Program-made: the position numbers and the translations under genes | Source of the DNA: Phycisphaerales bacterium | Lineage (GTDB): Bacteria; Planctomycetota; Phycisphaerae; Phycisphaerales; UBA5793 | NCBI GenBank assembly: GCA_020852515.1 | Contig: JADZAS010000025.1 | Span: 121,291-185,290 of the forward strand | Direction of reading: 5' to 3' | Length of the DNA stretch: 64,000 nt | The notes under the pieces: generated by a model | Told to the model about the DNA's origin: nothing | Seen by the model: only the letters and a program-made list of their open reading frames with translations | The model's database searches: none | Shown: in pieces, positions 17,622 through 25,632 of the stretch | How positions within the stretch are numbered: position 1 is the stretch's first letter | Layout: each line of letters opens with the position of its first letter

Positions 17622-17961
17622 CTGCGTTCTACCAGACTCTAGTCCGAAACGCCGCACTCGTATTCGACCCCGAAGGGGTCGCGGACTGTAGCCACGGGCG
17701 CAGCGATGCGCCAGCATCGCGAAACCCGTGGAACGTGTGCCTTCGATCATCAGCACCCCGGCAGGGGTGCCGGAGGGGTTCGACCCGCGATTTGACGCAT
17801 CTCGCGCTTTCCCCAACAGAACGACGCCTCGCCCGCCTCCGCCGCCCCTCCGGGGCGGAATGAGCCTCAACTCAACTATCCACGGGTTCCGCTCGCGGGG
17901 CTGCGCCCGCTTCGCTCCACCCGTGGCTACACTCGCGCGCCCCTCCGGGGCGAAGCCAAAG
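17622..17961. other. Palindrome-rich region between zinc-ribbon gene and M24 gene
   Basis: No gene is supported. It holds CGACCCC-GAA-GGGGTCG (17665-17681), a nested palindrome at 17692-17731 whose outer arms are CCACGGG/CCCGTGG and inner arms GCGATGC/GCATCGC, and repeat copy B. The outer arms match those in the two direct repeats, so three related hairpins lie within 900 bases. Confidence 0.7.
17834..17950. repeat. ~118-bp direct repeat, copy B
   Basis: Second copy of the repeat at 17009-17127, in the same orientation. Its internal palindrome is CCACGGGT (17880-17887) / ACCCGTGG (17919-17926). It ends 11 bases before the M24 peptidase stop codon. Confidence 0.8.
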
Positions 17962-19104
17962 TTATCCCCACCACAACCCCTCCGGCAACGAATTCAGATT
18001 CTCACACCCGTCCGGCCTCGCGATCACCATGTCCTCCACGCGCACGCCGCCGATCGCCTTGCAGTACAGCCCCGGCTCGATCGTCAGCGCATCGCCATCC
18101 ACCAGTTCGCCGCACAGCAGGTCGAGAATCGGCGGCTCGTGGCATTCGAGGCCAATGCCGTGGCCCGTGCCGTGCGGGTAGAAGATGAGGTCGTCGGGCG
18201 CATCATCGGGCGGCATGCCGATGTGATACTTCTCGCGCGTGAACACGTCGAGCACTGCCTGGTGCACGACAGCGCCGCTGCGGCCCGCGCGACAGGCTTC
18301 GATCGCCCGAAGTTTCGCCTCCACGACGTGGCCGTGCATCATCGACAGCGTCGGGTGCGGCGCGCCGCGGCAGATGGTGCGCGTGCAGTCGCCCCAGTAG
18401 CGGCTCTTGCCGCTCATGGGAAACACGTCGATGATGATCGGCTCGTTGAGGCGCAGCACGCCCTCGCCGCGGTGATGGCAGTCGGCGCCGACTTTCCCCG
18501 GCGCCACGATGCAGTCGTTCGGATTCGACAGGCCGCGCTGCAGCAGGAAGATGATGATCATCGACCGCAGCCGATCAGCCGTGAGCGCTGCGCCATCGTG
18601 CTGGAGCACGCCATCGACGACGTCCGCGCGCGCGATGGTCTCGTAGGCATGGCGGATCGCCGCTTCGGTGTGCTGCTGCGCTTCGCGCAGCTGCTGCACT
18701 TCCCAGTTGTCCTTCATTCGCCGATCGACGCGGCCGAGATCGGGATCGAACTGCACCTTGACGCCGCGCCGGCCGAGCACATCGACGAACAGCAGCGGCA
18801 GCAGGTAATCGCCCCGAATCTCGGCCACGCCCTCGCGGCTGAGCAGTTCCGCCGCGGCCTGGGCGAAGGAGGTGTCGCGGTCGCTGGCCAGCCCGCCCGC
18901 CGGGGCGAGGTCTTCCGGGCACCAGATGTGCCGAGCCCGACCTGCCTGGCGGGCCCGGGGCAGTTCGATGTTGCGGACGATCAGGTGCGTGTTGCCGCCG
19001 CCCAGATCGAGAAAGACGGTCATGTCGCCACAGAGGAAGCGGATTCGGTGGTAGACGCCGGGGAAACGGTCGGGATACCCGGCGAGAATGAATGGCGTGG
19101 CCAT
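17962..19104 (-). CDS. M24-family metallopeptidase (Xaa-Pro aminopeptidase-like)
   Basis: A 380-residue pita-bread-fold protein. Metal-binding residues appear in order: IIIDVFPMSGKSRYWGDCTRT (two aspartates), HGTGHGIGLECHE (histidine), TIEPGLY (glutamate) and GGVRVEDMV (glutamate). The N-terminal ~150 residues form the creatinase/prolidase-type N-domain. Enzymes of this group cleave Xaa-Pro peptide bonds and are cytosolic; no signal peptide is seen. One family position (first Asp in DxG) reads DVF, a common variation. It is preceded by a 230-base region facing the STAS gene. Confidence 0.9.
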   Translation of the reverse strand: MATPFILAGYPDRFPGVYHRIRFLCGDMTVFLDLGGGNTHLIVRNIELPRARQAGRARHIWCPEDLAPAGGLASDRDTSFAQAAAELLSREGVAEIRGDYLLPLLFVDVLGRRGVKVQFDPDLGRVDRRMKDNWEVQQLREAQQHTEAAIRHAYETIARADVVDGVLQHDGAALTADRLRSMIIIFLLQRGLSNPNDCIVAPGKVGADCHHRGEGVLRLNEPIIIDVFPMSGKSRYWGDCTRTICRGAPHPTLSMMHGHVVEAKLRAIEACRAGRSGAVVHQAVLDVFTREKYHIGMPPDDAPDDLIFYPHGTGHGIGLECHEPPILDLLCGELVDGDALTIEPGLYCKAIGGVRVEDMVIARPDGCENLNSLPEGLWWG

Positions 19105-19337
19105 GAGTTACTCCAAAGGGTTCAGCGCCGCGGACAAACGGCAAGGTACGATAAGCCGTCTCGGGGCCCTTCCCACTCCCACCGGCCGTCAAACTAGCCG
19201 GACTTTTCATACGATACCGGACTCGGGTCAGCCTCTTTGCGGGATCAGCCTTGAAAGCCGCCCAAGGTGATGCACAATACCCTTGACGTGGGCGAGGCAT
19301 TCGCCGCGACGACGAGACGTTGGAAAGCGAGCAACGG

Positions 19338-19796
19338 ATGCTGAAGTGGCTCAAGGCATGGAGGGACCGGGCCCCGCAGTTTGTGCGGCGGGAGCCGGTG
19401 TTCCGCGCGCTGCCCGACATGACCACCGACGCCCACATCCGCGCGCTTGTCCGCTGGGGCGAGAACGCCCTCGAGCAGGGCTACAAGGTGCTCGTGCTCG
19501 ATCTGTCGGACGCCACCAGTGTGGACAGCGGTCTGGTCGCGGGTATCATCCTGCTCAGTCGCCGCGCGCGGCCGATGCGGGCCACGCTCAAACTCGTGGG
19601 CTACTCCGAGCAGTTCGAATCGCTCATGAAGATCTACAAGGTGTGGACGCCCCTGGCTCAGTCCGGCGTCATTCTCCAGCCCAAAGAACACGAGCCTGGC
19701 GAGCACGTCGCTCCATCGTCCGCTCAGGCCCGGCCAGGCTCATCTGAACTGCCCGCCGCCAAGACCGACCGCGTCCGCCCGCACCCTGCGGTGTGA
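19338..19796 (+). CDS. STAS-like domain protein
   Basis: A 152-residue protein whose centre resembles a STAS (anti-sigma-factor antagonist) domain: VLVLDLSDATSVDSGLVAGIILLSRRAR followed by ATLKLVGYSEQFESLMKIYKVW. In STAS proteins the serine after the D is a phosphorylation site; here SVDSG gives S at about residue 62. The last ~45 residues are Pro/Ala/Arg-rich and disordered. The start ATG at 19338 was preferred to TTG 19320. A weak promoter-like TTGAAA-N16-CACAAT lies at 19251-19278. No sigma factor or kinase gene is adjacent. Assignment rests on pattern only. Confidence 0.7.
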   Translation: MLKWLKAWRDRAPQFVRREPVFRALPDMTTDAHIRALVRWGENALEQGYKVLVLDLSDATSVDSGLVAGIILLSRRARPMRATLKLVGYSEQFESLMKIYKVWTPLAQSGVILQPKEHEPGEHVAPSSAQARPGSSELPAAKTDRVRPHPAV

Positions 19797-19849
19797 CGGC
19801 GCGCTTGCGGCGATTCGGAATGGTGATAACTCGTCGCTCGCGATTTGGC

Positions 19850-20473
19850 TCATCCGGCCGCCGCTCGGGCCTTGGCTGAATGTCGCTCGCCGAGCCATTG
19901 CCGCAATTCAACGGGCGCGCGGGCCGCATCTGACGCATCGACGACGAGATGTTCATGCGGACGTTCGATCGAGCGCGCAAAGCGCAGCCACTGCTCGTAG
20001 CGGCCGTGGATGTAGTCGTCGTCGCGGTACCGCGCACGGATGGTCCTCATGCGGCGGTTTCGCATCCACCAGTGGACCGGCGCAGAGACCCCAGTGGATT
20101 CTCCGGTGGCGCGCCGGGCGCACTTGAACGCCGCGTGTCGGCGCAACAGGTCGGCATCGCCCCACATCGTGCACAGGCAGAGTTGCGGCGAAGTCAGCGC
20201 CACCACGAGCCCCGGATCCTCGCCAAAGGATCGCACCCGCCACTCCATGAGCGGGCGAAGAATATCGTAGTGAAGCACCAGTCCGTGCGCGTCTGCGGCA
20301 GCGGCCATGCGCGCGCTGCGGCGCGCGGTCAGGTATACCCAGCGCTCCGGATCGCCCAGCTGCAGCGCAGCGGCGAGGGCGGGCAGTTCACCATGGCGCA
20401 GCCGGTCGATGAGCGTGGATTTTCCCACGCACGACGGACCGGCGATCACGATGGCTCGATCCAGCGGCGACAA
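19850..20473 (-). CDS. P-loop NTPase/kinase-like protein of unknown substrate
   Basis: A 207-residue protein with a Walker A motif GPSCVGKST at residues 12-20, directly after a hydrophobic strand (AIVIA), as in nucleotide and small-molecule kinases such as guanylate or shikimate kinase. No guanylate-kinase substrate motif is seen. The C-terminal part (HEHLVVDASD) resembles the end of thymidylate-kinase-like folds. The start is a TTG at 20473 (no ATG fits between it and the P-loop), with no obvious Shine-Dalgarno. It is isolated: a rhomboid gene lies upstream on the same strand, 94 bases away. Confidence 0.7.
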   Translation of the reverse strand: MSPLDRAIVIAGPSCVGKSTLIDRLRHGELPALAAALQLGDPERWVYLTARRSARMAAAADAHGLVLHYDILRPLMEWRVRSFGEDPGLVVALTSPQLCLCTMWGDADLLRRHAAFKCARRATGESTGVSAPVHWWMRNRRMRTIRARYRDDDYIHGRYEQWLRFARSIERPHEHLVVDASDAARAPVELRQWLGERHSAKARAAAG

Positions 20474-20567
20474 AGGCAGACTCCCGTCCAGTGGTACGGG
20501 TAAATCGGATCATTTCCGGTTTAACACTACTCCGCCGCACGATTGGAAGTGGCGGAATTCCCGGGAG

Positions 20568-21797
20568 TTATGAGGACTTCTCCACCTCGGCGAGCAGTTC
20601 GTGAGCCAGATCCCGGTCAGGACCGGCGGCAAGGTGCTCGATCGCTTGCTGGAGCGGCTGTTTCGCCTCCTGGGGCCGATCGAGGTATCTTGCCAGCGCC
20701 AGGCCCATGAGCAGCCGCAGCCGGCCGCTCGGATCGCTCGTGGGATACTGCCTCAGCAGCGCGCGGTAGGCTTCGACGGCGGCGGCGTAATCCTGCCGGC
20801 TGTAGAGGTGGTTGGCGACGTCGAGTTGAGCGGGAGCGCCGAGCACGAAGCCCGGCCAGCGCTGTGTCGCCTCCAGGTACTGCCTGGCCGCTGCGTCCAG
20901 ATCGCCGGCGATCGCCAGATCGGCGACTCTCTGCCGCGCTTCGAGCTGCGCCTGTTCTTCAGGCGGCGCGGCTGGCGCGGGGCTCGAGTCTTTGCGCGGC
21001 TTGTCGTTCCCTTGCCGAAAGGGGCTCTTGCCTCCGGTGCGCCGCCCGGCCCATGGGTCGTAGCCGCGATCTGTGACGGACCGGAACTGCCGCCGCCGAT
21101 TCCACTGGTTGATCATGCTCAGCAGGTCGTAGGGGTCGCGCGGCACGAGCCGCAGCCAGAGCAGCGACATTCCCAGCGCAAAGCCGAACGCGTTGCCGCC
21201 GAGGTGGGCGAAGTACGCTACGTTGCCGCCGCCGCTCAGGGCCCGCCAGATGTCAACGGCGATGCTGAAGCCGATGAACCAGAGACTCGGGATCTCGTAG
21301 ACCGAGATGATGAGAAACAGCCAGATGACTTTGATCCGCGTTTGGGGAAACAGCGCCAGGAAGATACCGGTGATCGCCGAAACCGAGCCGCTCGCCCCGA
21401 GCACCGCCGCGTCGGACGTCAGGCAGTGCATCAGCCCGGCCGCCACGCCGCCGGCGAGGTAGAAGCACAGGTAGCCCAGGTGCCCGATCTTGTCCTCGAT
21501 GGCGTTGCCGAACACCCACAGGAAGAGCATGTTGAAGGCGATGTGGCTTATGCCATGCGGGTCGTGGAGGAACTGGTAGGTGATGAACTGCCAGAGGTGC
21601 GGGGCCAGCACCGCCTGAGAGCCATCCGGCAACTGGTACCAGGCGACCTTGGGAAGCAGCCGCAGGTGCTCGGCGGTGAACATGAGCACCTGGTCCGAGG
21701 CGGCGACGGCCAGGGCGATGAGGACGTTGACGACGATGATCGTCACGTTGATCACCGGTGTGCGGCGGATCGGTCTGTCGGTGCTCAATGGGATCAT
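20568..21797 (-). CDS. Rhomboid-family intramembrane serine protease with C-terminal TPR region
   Basis: A 409-residue protein. Residues about 15-215 form the rhomboid membrane domain: HGISHIAFNMLFLWVFGNAIED, catalytic serine S136 in GASGSVSAITG, and catalytic histidine H198 in FAHLGGNAFGFALG. A polar linker (about 230-280) leads to a helical domain with TPR-like repeats (LDAAARQYLEATQRWPG, YAAAVEAYRALLRQYPT). Rhomboids cut transmembrane substrates; the TPR part may bind partners in the cytoplasm. The ATG is at 21797; upstream, divergent, is the citrate synthase gene. Confidence 0.92.
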   Translation of the reverse strand: MIPLSTDRPIRRTPVINVTIIVVNVLIALAVAASDQVLMFTAEHLRLLPKVAWYQLPDGSQAVLAPHLWQFITYQFLHDPHGISHIAFNMLFLWVFGNAIEDKIGHLGYLCFYLAGGVAAGLMHCLTSDAAVLGASGSVSAITGIFLALFPQTRIKVIWLFLIISVYEIPSLWFIGFSIAVDIWRALSGGGNVAYFAHLGGNAFGFALGMSLLWLRLVPRDPYDLLSMINQWNRRRQFRSVTDRGYDPWAGRRTGGKSPFRQGNDKPRKDSSPAPAAPPEEQAQLEARQRVADLAIAGDLDAAARQYLEATQRWPGFVLGAPAQLDVANHLYSRQDYAAAVEAYRALLRQYPTSDPSGRLRLLMGLALARYLDRPQEAKQPLQQAIEHLAAGPDRDLAHELLAEVEKSS

Positions 21798-21935
21798 GCG
21801 CTGGCCCGCCTGGCGCGGTGACTTCCTCGATCAAAAGACCCTGATCTTCGTCCAGGGGCCCGAAAAAGCCACCTCTTGCTCCGCTGCAGCGTTTGTTTCG
21901 CTTGCGGGCCATCGCGGCCGGTCATAGTATCCCTT

Positions 21936-21963
21936 CCCGATCCTCAACACTTTTTTGATCGGG
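21936..21963 (+). promoter_or_regulatory. Inverted repeat upstream of citrate synthase
   Basis: CCCGATC (21936-21942) and GATCGGG (21957-21963) flank a 14-base T-rich spacer, 40 bases before the gltA start. It could be an operator for the divergent pair or a weak leader hairpin. Confidence 0.3.
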
Positions 21964-22002
21964 CGTTCGTCGGCTGAAACTCATTCCGGACAGGGAGTTG
22001 CC

Positions 22003-23151
22003 ATGACCACCGCTACTGCACCATCCACTGCGTCAAAAGGCCTCGAGGGCGTCGTTGCCGCCGAGACGAAGATGTCCTTCATCGACGGCGCCAAGGGCAT
22101 TCTCGAGTATGTCGGCATTCCCATCGCGGCGCTGGCTGAAAACTCGACGTTCGAAGAGACCGTGTACCTGCTGTGGAATGGCCGGTTGCCCAGCCGCACC
22201 GAACTCGACGGCTTTGTCAGCGAGATTCGCGCCCAGTACGCGCTGCCTCAGCAGCTCATCGACATCATCACGTCATTCCCTAAAACCGCCGAGCCCATGC
22301 ACGTGCTCCGCACCGGCGTGAGCGCTCTTTCGCTGTGGGATGCCAAGCCTGACTCCATCGAACCCGACGACGTGCACACCAAGGGCATCTCGATGATGGC
22401 CAAGATGCCGGCCATCCTCACCACGTTCGACCGCTACCGACAGGGCAAGCCGATCGTCGCGCCCGACGCCTCGCTTTCGTTCGCCGCCAACCTGATGTAC
22501 ATGCTCAACGGCGAGAAGCCGACGCGGACGATGGAGCGGGCCCTGGATGCCTGCCTGATCCTCCATACAGACCACGGCCTGAACGCATCGACGTTCACCG
22601 CCCGCGTCATCGCCTCGACGCTCAGCGACGTGTACTCGGCCATCAGCGGCGCCATCGGCGCGTTGCGCGGGCCGCTGCACGGCGGCGCCAACGAGGGCGT
22701 CATGCACATGCTCAACGAGATCGGCACGCTCGAGAATGTCGAGCCGTTCATCCGTCACAAACTCGAGACCAAGGACAAGATCATGGGCTTCGGCCACCGC
22801 GTGTACAAGACCCGCGACCCGCGCGCCATGTTCCTCAAGAACTTCAGCAAGAAGCTCGCCGAGCAGACCGGGAACTCGAATCTCTACGAGATGAGCCGCC
22901 GCATCGAAGACATCATGGAGCAGGCCGTCGCGGCGCGCGGCATCTATCCCAACGTGGACTTCTACTCCGCGACGACGTACCACTGCATCGGGCTGAAACT
23001 CGATCTTTTCACGCCGATGTTCGCGATCTCACGCATCGGCGGCTGGCTCGGACACGTGATCGAACAGCAGGACGGCAACCGGCTCATCCGACCCAAGGCC
23101 GACTACATCGGCCCGCACGAACAGCCGTACATCCCCATCGACGAGCGCTGA
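22003..23151 (+). CDS. gltA: Citrate synthase
   Basis: A 382-residue citrate synthase, condensing oxaloacetate and acetyl-CoA at the entry of the TCA cycle. Active-site blocks are RGPLHGGANEGVM (catalytic His), IMGFGHRVYKTRDPRA (His and Arg) and YPNVDFYSATTYHCIGL (catalytic Asp). The N-terminal GLEGVVAAETKMSFIDG is typical of the short bacterial form also found among 2-methylcitrate synthases, so some ambiguity remains. GGGAG precedes the ATG at 22003; the longer frame to 21955 lacks a ribosome site. No other TCA gene adjoins it. Confidence 0.95.
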   Translation: MTTATAPSTASKGLEGVVAAETKMSFIDGAKGILEYVGIPIAALAENSTFEETVYLLWNGRLPSRTELDGFVSEIRAQYALPQQLIDIITSFPKTAEPMHVLRTGVSALSLWDAKPDSIEPDDVHTKGISMMAKMPAILTTFDRYRQGKPIVAPDASLSFAANLMYMLNGEKPTRTMERALDACLILHTDHGLNASTFTARVIASTLSDVYSAISGAIGALRGPLHGGANEGVMHMLNEIGTLENVEPFIRHKLETKDKIMGFGHRVYKTRDPRAMFLKNFSKKLAEQTGNSNLYEMSRRIEDIMEQAVAARGIYPNVDFYSATTYHCIGLKLDLFTPMFAISRIGGWLGHVIEQQDGNRLIRPKADYIGPHEQPYIPIDER

Positions 23152-23437
23152 GCCGGCGCGTCGTCGTGTGTGGCCCGCCCTCGCGCCTCGCGTGGTTATG
23201 CGAAATCGCGCTGCGCCCTCGCATCTCCCCTCGCGCCCCGCGCCCACCCCCTTGGGCTCGCGCCTGACCCTTGCGCCATCGCGTCATTGCCACGCCGCGC
23301 GTGCATAGCCCCCTGCCGGGGACGTTGCGACGCACTCGGCTCAGTGCCGTGCGGTCGCTGCCATCCGCATTAGAAGCATAGTCGGCCCCGCCTCACCTCA
23401 TTCACCTCCAAGCGCCGTGGTTGATCCCGCGTGCGCT

Positions 23438-24160
23438 CTATGCTCGATCGCGAGAATCGCAGGCGCGAATTGGAGAGGGAGTTCCCGCCGACGGCGAGAC
23501 GTCCGCGCCACACTCGGGGCACCTGTCACTCTTCAGGCCGTACAAGCGATATCCACAGGCGGCGCACTTTCCTTGAACGCGGCGAATTCGACCGCGCGAC
23601 CAAGAGAGCATTCCGAGCAAACCCCACCAGGCTGCCGCATAGACGAGAACATTGGAAAGCAGCCCCTTCCAGAGAGGCCAGCAAGGAAGAGACTGATCGA
23701 AGAACCTCGATGAGAGGGAGATTGCCCCGCCAATTTCGTCGGGCTCTGCTTTGAAGGACAGCATCTCGGCTCGGAATGCGAGCCAGGGCCAGCCGCGAGC
23801 CACGACTTCCTTTTCCCACGGGCCCGACTCCTCGGCGCGCGAGAACTCCATGGGGGCCCACGCTGGAAGCCGCTCGGCAAACGCGCGCCACTCCGTGCCG
23901 TCTTTGTCCAGCACAGGAGGATCATTGCGATAGTCGCTGAACCACAGAGGCGGATGCCGTTGGCGAAACGCCGATAGCAGGCACGATCCTGTGGCATGGT
24001 AGTGCGAAACAACCCAGCGCCATTTCAGATCAGGAACTATGGGAGAAGTCGCCTGCTCAAAGGGCAAGCCTTGCATCGGGATGCAGACGGCCAGCCCCCA
24101 CGCGACAAGCCATGTCGTCACGCCCGCGAGCGCTACACTGAGCAGGATCCGCCTACGCAC
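23438..24160 (-). CDS. Membrane-anchored protein with C-terminal zinc ribbon
   Basis: A 240-residue protein of unknown function. An N-terminal membrane helix (about residues 5-27) is followed by a ~130-residue extracytoplasmic region, a second helix (VLVYAAAWWGLLGMLSW, about 185-201) and a cytoplasmic zinc ribbon CAACGYRLYGLKSDRCPECG. This is the mirror arrangement of the 17145 gene, which has the ribbon first. It starts with GTG at 24160, supported by AAGGAG eight bases upstream. The Gly-Tyr ribbon is shared with 27005, 44028 and 45813. The 286 bases after the citrate synthase gene show nothing. Confidence 0.8.
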   Translation of the reverse strand: MRRRILLSVALAGVTTWLVAWGLAVCIPMQGLPFEQATSPIVPDLKWRWVVSHYHATGSCLLSAFRQRHPPLWFSDYRNDPPVLDKDGTEWRAFAERLPAWAPMEFSRAEESGPWEKEVVARGWPWLAFRAEMLSFKAEPDEIGGAISLSSRFFDQSLPCWPLWKGLLSNVLVYAAAWWGLLGMLSWSRGRIRRVQGKCAACGYRLYGLKSDRCPECGADVSPSAGTPSPIRACDSRDRA

Positions 24161-24374
24161 TCCGTCCGCTCCTTCTATCCGCTGGTAATCCCAACGCTTG
24201 GAGCGCTGTGTGCTCTCCCGGACTACATCCTAATGCTACATGAAAAGCGCCGGCGTGGAGAATTGACCCGATGGGCCTTCCATCCACAGCAAAAGCATAG
24301 CAGCCCGCATGCCTAACTTCATTGCTCTGAGGGCACCGCAGCCTGCTACCCTGTCCGCAAGGAGGATCCCGGCC

Positions 24375-24905
24375 ATGCCGCGCAAGAAGACTGAACAGAG
24401 CCCATCGACGCTCCGCTGGATCCCGGCCAAGGGTCTCAAGCGGGCCTATGAACTTCGCGATGCCGGCGAGACGCTCGGCTCCATCCGCTGGCGCGGACTG
24501 TTCGGCTCCATCGCCGAAGCACAGTACGGCGATCAGCGCTGGACCTTCAAGCGCGGCGGCTTCCTGCGCCCCCGCGTCACCGTGCGCGAAGCATCATCCG
24601 AAACTGATCTCGCAGTTCTCGAATTCGGCTGGAACGCCAGCGGCGTGCTCACGACCAGCGACGGCGCGCGGTACCGCTGGCAGCGCGCGGGCTTCTGGTC
24701 GCGGCGCTTCGTCTTCACCGATGACCAGGGCCTCGAACTCATCGGCTTCGAAACGGCCTTCGGAATCGTCCGCCGCACCGGCAACGTGCAGGTCCACGGC
24801 CAGGCCCGGAAGATGCGCGACTTCGGACTGCTCGTGACGCTCGGATGGTACGTGCTCATGCTGATCACCGACGACGAATCGAGCGCAGGCGCCGCGGTCA
24901 TCTGA
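24375..24905 (+). CDS. Uncharacterised protein with C-terminal membrane helix
   Basis: A 176-residue protein that I do not recognise. It is basic at the N-terminus (MPRKKTEQ), beta-rich in the middle with repeated aromatic-basic motifs (RWTFKRGGFLRPRVTV, RYRWQRAGFWSRRFVF), and ends with a hydrophobic helix (FGLLVTLGWYVLMLIT). The middle recalls phospholipid-scramblase-like tubby folds (LURP/DUF), but that is a guess. The start has a perfect AAGGAGG nine bases before the ATG. Its stop overlaps the convergent Lgt-like gene by eight bases. Confidence 0.75.
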   Translation: MPRKKTEQSPSTLRWIPAKGLKRAYELRDAGETLGSIRWRGLFGSIAEAQYGDQRWTFKRGGFLRPRVTVREASSETDLAVLEFGWNASGVLTTSDGARYRWQRAGFWSRRFVFTDDQGLELIGFETAFGIVRRTGNVQVHGQARKMRDFGLLVTLGWYVLMLITDDESSAGAAVI

Positions 24906-25632
24906 CGCTGCTGACCATGGGCCGCTTCGCCGACGCCTCGCGTGTTTCCTTCGCGCGCCGCACGAACCGCTCGATCCCAAAGACGGCGATCGCCAGCGCA
25001 ATCACTTGATACGCGCTGAAGGGCGTCTCGCCGATTCGCGCCGTGTCGCGCGCGATTTCTTCCACAAACCGGAACAAGCCGTAGGCGATCAGGTACACGT
25101 GAAACTGGTTGCCGCGCAGCCACCTGAACCGCCGCGCCGCGAGAGCCCACGTGAAGAATGTGGCGTTGAACGCGATCTCCAGCGGCACGACCGGCCAGCG
25201 CGACAGATCCGCGCTGTCGTTGAGCGACCACCAGTGCTCGGCGCATAAAGCGCCCTGGCAGCAGCCTTCGATCCAGCAGCCCAGGCGACCGAGCATCAAT
25301 CCGATCGGCACGATGAGGGCAAACGCATCGCCGGTCGCCTGGCGATAACCAGTGCGCCACTTGACGAACTCCACTGCGGCGTAGCCGCCGAGCAGGCCGC
25401 CGGTGATGCTCCTGCCCGTAAGCAGCGCAAGCCAGTTGTCGCGGTAATGCCATCCTTCAGCGAGCAGAAAGGCCAGTTTGGCGCCGATGATCGCGCCGAG
25501 CAATGCGGCGATGTAAATGATCGTCAGCCGCGGATCCCGCCGGCGCTGCTGCCCGGTGATGCGGCTCCACAGCCACGCTCCGAGCACAATGCCGGCGATC
25601 ATGAGCACGCTGTACGCGCCGCCAAAGGTCAT
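24898..25632 (-). CDS. Lgt-like (prolipoprotein diacylglyceryl transferase family) membrane protein
   Basis: A 244-residue polytopic protein with about seven hydrophobic helices. The family motif reads LGRLGCWIEGCCQG (about 114-127), the position of the Lgt GRxGN/C signature, and YLIAYGLFRFVEEIARDT (180-197) matches the second Lgt signature. The loop GRSITGGLLGGY (73-84) occupies the place of the HGG loop of true Lgt but lacks its histidine. Lgt transfers diacylglycerol from phosphatidylglycerol to lipoprotein cysteines. This paralogue is coupled by an ATGA overlap (25629-25632) to a Tes-like radical SAM gene, so its substrate may be a lipid and not a lipoprotein; that is inference. Confidence 0.85.
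   Translation of the reverse strand: MTFGGAYSVLMIAGIVLGAWLWSRITGQQRRRDPRLTIIYIAALLGAIIGAKLAFLLAEGWHYRDNWLALLTGRSITGGLLGGYAAVEFVKWRTGYRQATGDAFALIVPIGLMLGRLGCWIEGCCQGALCAEHWWSLNDSADLSRWPVVPLEIAFNATFFTWALAARRFRWLRGNQFHVYLIAYGLFRFVEEIARDTARIGETPFSAYQVIALAIAVFGIERFVRRAKETREASAKRPMVSSVR

Noticed and set aside
17728..19197. 489-residue plus-strand frame over the M24 gene
   Set aside because: The minus strand carries the M24 metal motifs; the plus frame starts inside repeat DNA.
21798..21912. Minus-strand start MARKRNKRCSGARGGFFG upstream of the rhomboid gene
   Set aside because: It looks protein-like for about 35 residues but runs on out of frame through the rhomboid gene with no stop of its own; no support for a separate gene.
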